Source of the DNA: Anaerolineae bacterium
GTDB lineage: Bacteria; Chloroflexota; Anaerolineae; Aggregatilineales; UBA3940
NCBI GenBank assembly: GCA_020852775.1
Contig: JADZAD010000202.1
Coordinates: forward strand, 1-9,729
Length of the DNA: 9,729 nt
Direction of reading: 5' to 3'
The notes under the pieces were generated by a model. It was not told where the DNA came from. It saw only the letters and a program-made list of their open reading frames with translations, and made no database searches. Numbering within the stretch: position 1 is the stretch's first letter; every line of letters begins with the position of its first letter. Below, in pieces: positions 6,376 through 9,729 of this stretch. The position numbers and the translations under genes are program-made.

Positions 6376-7365
6376 CTACGGGCTGGGTTCGTCACAGCGC
6401 GGGAAGGCCGCCAGGTCTCGCGGCCAGTCACGGGCATAGAACTCCAGATAGTCCGCCGTATGCGCGGCCCAGTACTCCTCGTTGTGTGTCCCGCTCGGAT
6501 TGACGACCAGTTCCGGCGCGAGGCCGCGCCCGCGCAGGCGTCCGGCGAAAGCCTCCACACTGGTATTGACGAGGTTGTCGTTTGCCCCGTAGTCGAGGTA
6601 CATCACCAGCCCGTCGATGCCCGTCACCGTGCGAGCCATGTCATACGGGTTGGCTTGCGGATAGTCGCCTTCGTAGAAGAAACCGCTGTGTGCCCCGGCC
6701 CGCCCAAACAGGCCCGGGTTCAGAAAGGCGATCGCGTAGGCCCAGTATCCCCCGCGGGACAGGCCGCCGATCGCCCGGGTGGTGGGAGTGTTCCATGTAC
6801 AGGTGGACGCCTCGATTTGCGGGAGTAGGTCCTCGACGATCACCCGGGGGAACGGGCCGGGATCGTAGTCATACTGCGCATCGTTACCGTTCGGCATGAC
6901 GATGATCATTGGCGGCAGACTGCCGGCCACGAAGCCCTCCGTCGCGGCGACATCCAGCCCCATCCGGTGCCACTGGGTGTCGTCCATACCTGCCCCCAGT
7001 CCGTGAAGCATGACCACAACCGGGTAACGCAGTCCGCTGGTCGCGTAGCAGGGCGGCAGATAGACACGGTAACGCACCTCACCCCCGGTCAGGGCGCTCT
7101 GCAGTACCGCCTCGACCACTGTCCCGGAGGTCTCCGAGCAGGTCACCGGGTCTGCAGCCGGAGCAACGGAGGGAACCGGTGTCTCGGTTGGCAGCGGCGT
7201 CAGCGTCGGCGCGCCCACCGCCAGCACCGTCGAGGGCGGTGTTAAGGACGGGCCAGCCGTAGGGAGGAGAAAGAGTGTCGGGGTCGGGGCGGCGCCAGGC
7301 AGGCCCGCACACCCGGTCAGGAACAGAAGCGCAAGCGTACTGATGAAGCGTCTGGTCTGGTTCAT
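6376..7365 (-). CDS. Lipoprotein esterase (esterase D/XynZ-like alpha/beta hydrolase)
   Basis: A secreted, lipid-anchored serine esterase of 329 residues; the substrate cannot be read from sequence. The N-terminus is a lipoprotein signal (MNQTRR, hydrophobic 7-17, lipobox LTGC with Cys19), followed by a Thr/Pro-rich linker of about 55 residues that tethers the catalytic domain to the membrane. The hydrolase domain has the oxyanion-region VVVMLHGLG, nucleophile motif GGLSRGG (Ser203), YLDYGANDNL with candidate acids Asp258 and Asp263, and GTHNEEYW with the catalytic His294; this order fits the putative-esterase family (Esterase D, feruloyl esterase, enterochelin esterase). The frame could open further upstream at 7416, but that would bury the signal peptide and remove the promoter from its place, so ATG 7365 is chosen. 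There is no Shine-Dalgarno, and the -10 box is only 9 bases away. It heads a run into alaX and the hemoglobin gene. Confidence 0.9.
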   Translation of the reverse strand: MNQTRRFISTLALLFLTGCAGLPGAAPTPTLFLLPTAGPSLTPPSTVLAVGAPTLTPLPTETPVPSVAPAADPVTCSETSGTVVEAVLQSALTGGEVRYRVYLPPCYATSGLRYPVVVMLHGLGAGMDDTQWHRMGLDVAATEGFVAGSLPPMIIVMPNGNDAQYDYDPGPFPRVIVEDLLPQIEASTCTWNTPTTRAIGGLSRGGYWAYAIAFLNPGLFGRAGAHSGFFYEGDYPQANPYDMARTVTGIDGLVMYLDYGANDNLVNTSVEAFAGRLRGRGLAPELVVNPSGTHNEEYWAAHTADYLEFYARDWPRDLAAFPRCDEPSP

Positions 7366-7374
7366 AGCGCCGCC

Positions 7375-7404
7375 ATTATAGCGACAACGCATCCGCAGGC
7401 GCAA
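7375..7404 (-). promoter_or_regulatory. Promoter of the esterase gene (leaderless-type)
   Basis: On the minus strand, TTGCGC (7399-7404) is followed by an 18-bp spacer and a perfect TATAAT (7375-7380). The ATG at 7365 follows the -10 after only 9 bases, so transcription should begin within about 0-3 bases of the start codon. Confidence 0.65.
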
Positions 7405-7409
7405 AATGA

Positions 7410-7438
7410 TTGACACGCCCGCGGGGTCGGCCTACACT
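7410..7438 (+). promoter_or_regulatory. Promoter of the ABC exporter operon
   Basis: A perfect TTGACA (7410-7415), an ideal 17-bp spacer and TACACT (7433-7438, 4 of 6 matches). It implies a leader of about 45 bases before the permease ATG. Its -35 lies 5 bp from the -35 of the divergent esterase promoter. Confidence 0.72.
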
Positions 7439-7489
7439 GGCCTCAGGTCAGTCTGCATCAGGCGCTTCCTGACGGGAGAAAGGGCTCGC

Positions 7490-8596
7490 ATGATCCCGCG
7501 CACGCTCGCCATCATCCGCAAGGAGTTCCTGCACATCATCCGTGACCGCAACACCCTGATCCTGATCTTCCTGATCCCGATGATCCAGATGGTCCTGCTG
7601 GGCTATGCCGCCCGTACCGATATCGACAACATTGCGATGGCGGTGCTGGACGGCGACCACAGTGCGGCCAGCCGCCGCCTGATACAGGCCTTCGACGCAA
7701 CCGGCTATTTCGATATGCAGCGGTACGTCAGCAGCGAGCAGGCAATGACAGATGCACTCGACCGGGGGCTGGTGCGTGCCGCGCTGGTGATCCCGGTCGG
7801 ATATGAGGCTGCTGTCCTCAGCAGCACTCCGGTGGAAGTGGGCCTCGTCGTCGATGGCTCAGACCCCACCGTTGCCAACACAGTACTGGCCGCGGGGCTC
7901 CAGACGGGGCAGGCACAGAGCCGCGCGCAAGTCGCGGCCACGATCCGGCGCGGCGGTATTGAGGTGCGCCCGTCGATCTGGTACAACCCTGGCCTGGAGA
8001 GCGTGAACTACATGATCCCGGCGCTGATGGGGATGGTGCTCCAGTTTCTCGCCACGCTGGTTACGTCGCTCTCGATCGTGCGTGAACGCGAGCTCGGCAC
8101 GATGGAGCAGATTATCGTCACCCCGATCCGCCCGATAGAACTGGTGCTCGGCAAAACGATCCCATATATCCTGTTCTCGTTCATTGACCTGCTCGAAGTG
8201 CTGCTGATCGGCACCTTCTGGTTCGGCGTCCCGATCAAGGGGAGCCTGCTGCTGCTACTTGGCCTTTCGGCGATGTTCCTTGTCGGATCGCTTGGCATCG
8301 GCATCATGATATCGACCGCGGCCCACACCCAGCAGGAGGCGATGCTGCTCGGTATGCTGACGCTGGTCCCGTCGATCTTCCTGTCCGGGTTCCTCTTCCC
8401 GCTCGAAGCGATGCCGTGGCTGCTCCGTATCATCAGCTACGTGGTGCCGCTGCGCTACATGCTGGTGATCGTGCGCGGGATTGTGATCAAGGGGGTCGGG
8501 CTGGGGCCGATTGCCCTTGAGGTCGCCATTCTCGGTGTGTTCTGTATCTTGATCCTGATGGTCTCTGCCCTGCGCTTCCGCAAGAGCCTGGAGTAG
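7490..8596 (+). CDS. ABC-2 type transporter permease (YbhR/YbhS/YhhJ-like)
   Basis: The 368-residue membrane subunit of an exporter whose relatives move drugs, lipids or organic cations out of the cell. It has the YbhS/YhhJ layout: a short cytoplasmic amphipathic start (MIPRTLAIIRKEFLHIIRD), a first membrane helix at about 22-40, a large extracytoplasmic domain (about 42-172), then five more helices near 173-195, 223-245, 252-275, 283-303 and 340-361. The family motif RERELGTMEQIIVTPI at 198-213 sits in the cytoplasmic coupling region after helix 2. ATG 7490 is preferred over the longer frame from 7406 because the extra 28 residues are not family-like and would overlap the promoter; a purine run GAAAGGG lies 5 bases upstream. 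Two ATPase genes follow in the same direction, so a complete transporter is encoded. The substrate is unknown. Confidence 0.92.
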   Translation: MIPRTLAIIRKEFLHIIRDRNTLILIFLIPMIQMVLLGYAARTDIDNIAMAVLDGDHSAASRRLIQAFDATGYFDMQRYVSSEQAMTDALDRGLVRAALVIPVGYEAAVLSSTPVEVGLVVDGSDPTVANTVLAAGLQTGQAQSRAQVAATIRRGGIEVRPSIWYNPGLESVNYMIPALMGMVLQFLATLVTSLSIVRERELGTMEQIIVTPIRPIELVLGKTIPYILFSFIDLLEVLLIGTFWFGVPIKGSLLLLLGLSAMFLVGSLGIGIMISTAAHTQQEAMLLGMLTLVPSIFLSGFLFPLEAMPWLLRIISYVVPLRYMLVIVRGIVIKGVGLGPIALEVAILGVFCILILMVSALRFRKSLE

Positions 8597-8644
8597 CACC
8601 CTGTATGTTAGATATTTCACGAGGGAAGCGGTAGCATCCTGCAT

Positions 8645-9607
8645 ATGAACAGCGACACGTCAACAGGGGGCGAAGCCCCCGTTATCGATACACATGGCCT
8701 GCGCCGCGTTTTCGGCAAAACGGTTGCCGTGGATGGCCTTGACCTGACGGTGAAGCGCGGCGAAGTCTTCGGGCTGGTCGGGCCGGATGGCGCGGGTAAG
8801 ACCACTGTGCTGCGCCTGCTGGCCGCCATTATGAAGCCCAGCGCCGGCAGCGCGATCGTCGCCGGGCATGACACTGTGCAGGATGCTGAGGCGATCAAAG
8901 AGCGAATCGGCTACATGGCGCAGATCTTCAGCCTGTACCGCGATCTCTCCGTGCAGGAAAACATCAATTTCTTCGCGGACGTGTATGGCGTTACCGGTGA
9001 GGCCCGCCAGCAGCGCATCGAGCGCCTGCTGACGTTTGCCCGGCTGACGGGCTTCCGCGAGCGGCGCGCCGGGCGGCTCTCGGGCGGGATGCAGAAGAAG
9101 CTCGGCCTGGCCTGCACCCTGATCCACGAGCCGGACATCCTGTATCTCGATGAACCGACCACCGGTGTGGACCCGGTCTCACGCCGCGAGTTCTGGGACA
9201 TCCTTACCAGCCTGCATACGCAGGGCGTGACGATCGTCGTTACCACGCCTTACATGGACGAAGCTGAACGCTGCTCACGGGTCGGGCTGATGTATCGTGG
9301 ACGCCTGATCGAGTGTGACACGCCGGAGCGCATCCGCGGGCGTATTCCTGGCCAGGTGCTGGAGTTCCTCCCCGGGGACCGCCACCGCGCGCGAACTATC
9401 CTGCATCATGTCCCCGGCGTCTCGGAAGTACAGTCCTTCGGTGAGCTGCTGCACGTCTTCGTCGAGGACCTCGCCAGCGGTGAGGCCGCGATCTATAAGG
9501 CGCTGGGTGAGGCCGGAATCAGCATCTCCGCGATGCGTCCAATCGAGCCACGCATGGAAGAAGCGTTTATTTCACTCATCCGCCGGCAGGAAGAGACGGG
9601 CAAATGA
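8645..9607 (+). CDS. ABC exporter ATPase 1 (YbhF N-terminal-half-like, atypical H-loop)
   Basis: The 320-residue nucleotide-binding subunit for the permease just upstream. Motifs in order are Walker A GPDGAGKT (46-53), Q-loop Q93 in GYMAQIFSLY, signature LSGGM (145-149), Walker B ILYLDE with catalytic E170, and the D-loop GVD. At the H-loop the usual His is Pro202 (VTTPYMDEAERC). GPDGAGKTT in place of GPNGAGKST, together with a non-His H-loop, is also the pattern of the first half of E. coli YbhF as I recall it. The C-terminal 90 residues end in MEEAFISLI, also as in YbhF and its relatives. ATG 8645 lacks a well-placed Shine-Dalgarno (GAGGG is 19 bases away); no better in-frame start is seen. 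It follows the permease after 48 bases and overlaps the next ATPase by ATGA, which suggests tightly balanced production of the two subunits. Confidence 0.93.
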   Translation: MNSDTSTGGEAPVIDTHGLRRVFGKTVAVDGLDLTVKRGEVFGLVGPDGAGKTTVLRLLAAIMKPSAGSAIVAGHDTVQDAEAIKERIGYMAQIFSLYRDLSVQENINFFADVYGVTGEARQQRIERLLTFARLTGFRERRAGRLSGGMQKKLGLACTLIHEPDILYLDEPTTGVDPVSRREFWDILTSLHTQGVTIVVTTPYMDEAERCSRVGLMYRGRLIECDTPERIRGRIPGQVLEFLPGDRHRARTILHHVPGVSEVQSFGELLHVFVEDLASGEAAIYKALGEAGISISAMRPIEPRMEEAFISLIRRQEETGK

Positions 9608-9729
9608 GCGGCGATCCGGTGGTCAACGCGATCAGCGTCCGTGACCTGACCCGTGATTTCGGCAGCTTCCGCGCTGTCAACACGGTTACCTTCGACGTGC
9701 GGCGCGGGCAGATTTTCGGCTTTCTCGGG
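9604..9729 (+). CDS. ABC exporter ATPase 2, N-terminal part (runs off the window)
   Basis: Only 42 residues are present. After an 8-residue lead the first strand AISVRDLTRDFGSFRAVNTV and then RRGQIFGFLG are typical of an ABC ATPase just before its Walker A, which would lie outside the window. The ATG shares bases with the TGA of ATPase 1. By analogy with the second half of YbhF it probably supplies the canonical ATPase site of an asymmetric pair. The family is clear; the role is inferred from position. Confidence 0.88.
   Translation, partial: MSGDPVVNAISVRDLTRDFGSFRAVNTVTFDVRRGQIFGFLG

Noticed and set aside
5462..6439. Long (325-codon) open frame on the plus strand opposite alaX
   Set aside because: It lies antisense to a clearly homologous gene, shows no recognisable domain, and long antisense frames are expected at this GC content.
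7366..7416. Upstream extension of the esterase gene to 7416
   Set aside because: It would add 17 residues in front of a well-formed lipoprotein signal and place the promoter inside the coding sequence.

Overview
The window is GC-rich bacterial chromosome, densely packed with mostly housekeeping-type genes. It shows no RNA gene, CRISPR array or insertion sequence. The only gene-free stretches are short, the longest being about 170 bases. The best taxonomic guess is Chloroflexota (Anaerolineae-like). It rests on an esterase lipoprotein with a Thr/Pro-rich linker of a type common there, on an unusual YchF-like ATPase, and on the mixture of families. This is an inference, not something the sequence proves.

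Layout, left to right. (1) 1-665 (+) is the 3' end of secA, closed by a strong hairpin-plus-T terminator at 697-726. (2) 837-2647 (+) holds adenosine deaminase (add) and protein-L-isoaspartate O-methyltransferase (pcm), probably one transcript. (3) 2660-7365 (-) is a block of five genes read right to left: a lipoprotein esterase, an alanyl-tRNA editing protein (alaX) broken by an in-frame TAG, a group II truncated hemoglobin (glbO type), a membrane-anchored lytic transglycosylase, and a divergent YchF/OLA1-family ATPase. The pcm and ychF genes converge with only 12 bases between stop codons. (4) 7490-9729 (+) is an ABC-2 drug/lipid-type exporter operon: a permease, a first ATPase and the start of a second ATPase, running off the window.

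Regulatory layout. The 7366-7489 gap carries two back-to-back promoters with -35 boxes only 5 bp apart. The rightward one (TTGACA-N17-TACACT) drives the exporter. The leftward one (TTGCGC-N18-TATAAT) drives the esterase and probably alaX and the hemoglobin, and its -10 lies only 9 nt from the esterase ATG, which suggests a leaderless or nearly leaderless mRNA. The alaX/hemoglobin and ATPase1/ATPase2 junctions are ATGA overlaps, and the ychF ribosome site overlaps the end of the transglycosylase gene.

Main points of interest. The alaX frame is open for 403 codons except for one TAG at codon 277, which cuts the editing domain from its C-terminal DHHA1-type domain. The YchF-like protein keeps the P-loop but has lost the family's hallmark loop after it. 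The two exporter ATPases resemble the two halves of E. coli YbhF split into separate genes, the first with proline in place of the H-loop histidine. I found no clear case for a wholly new system.
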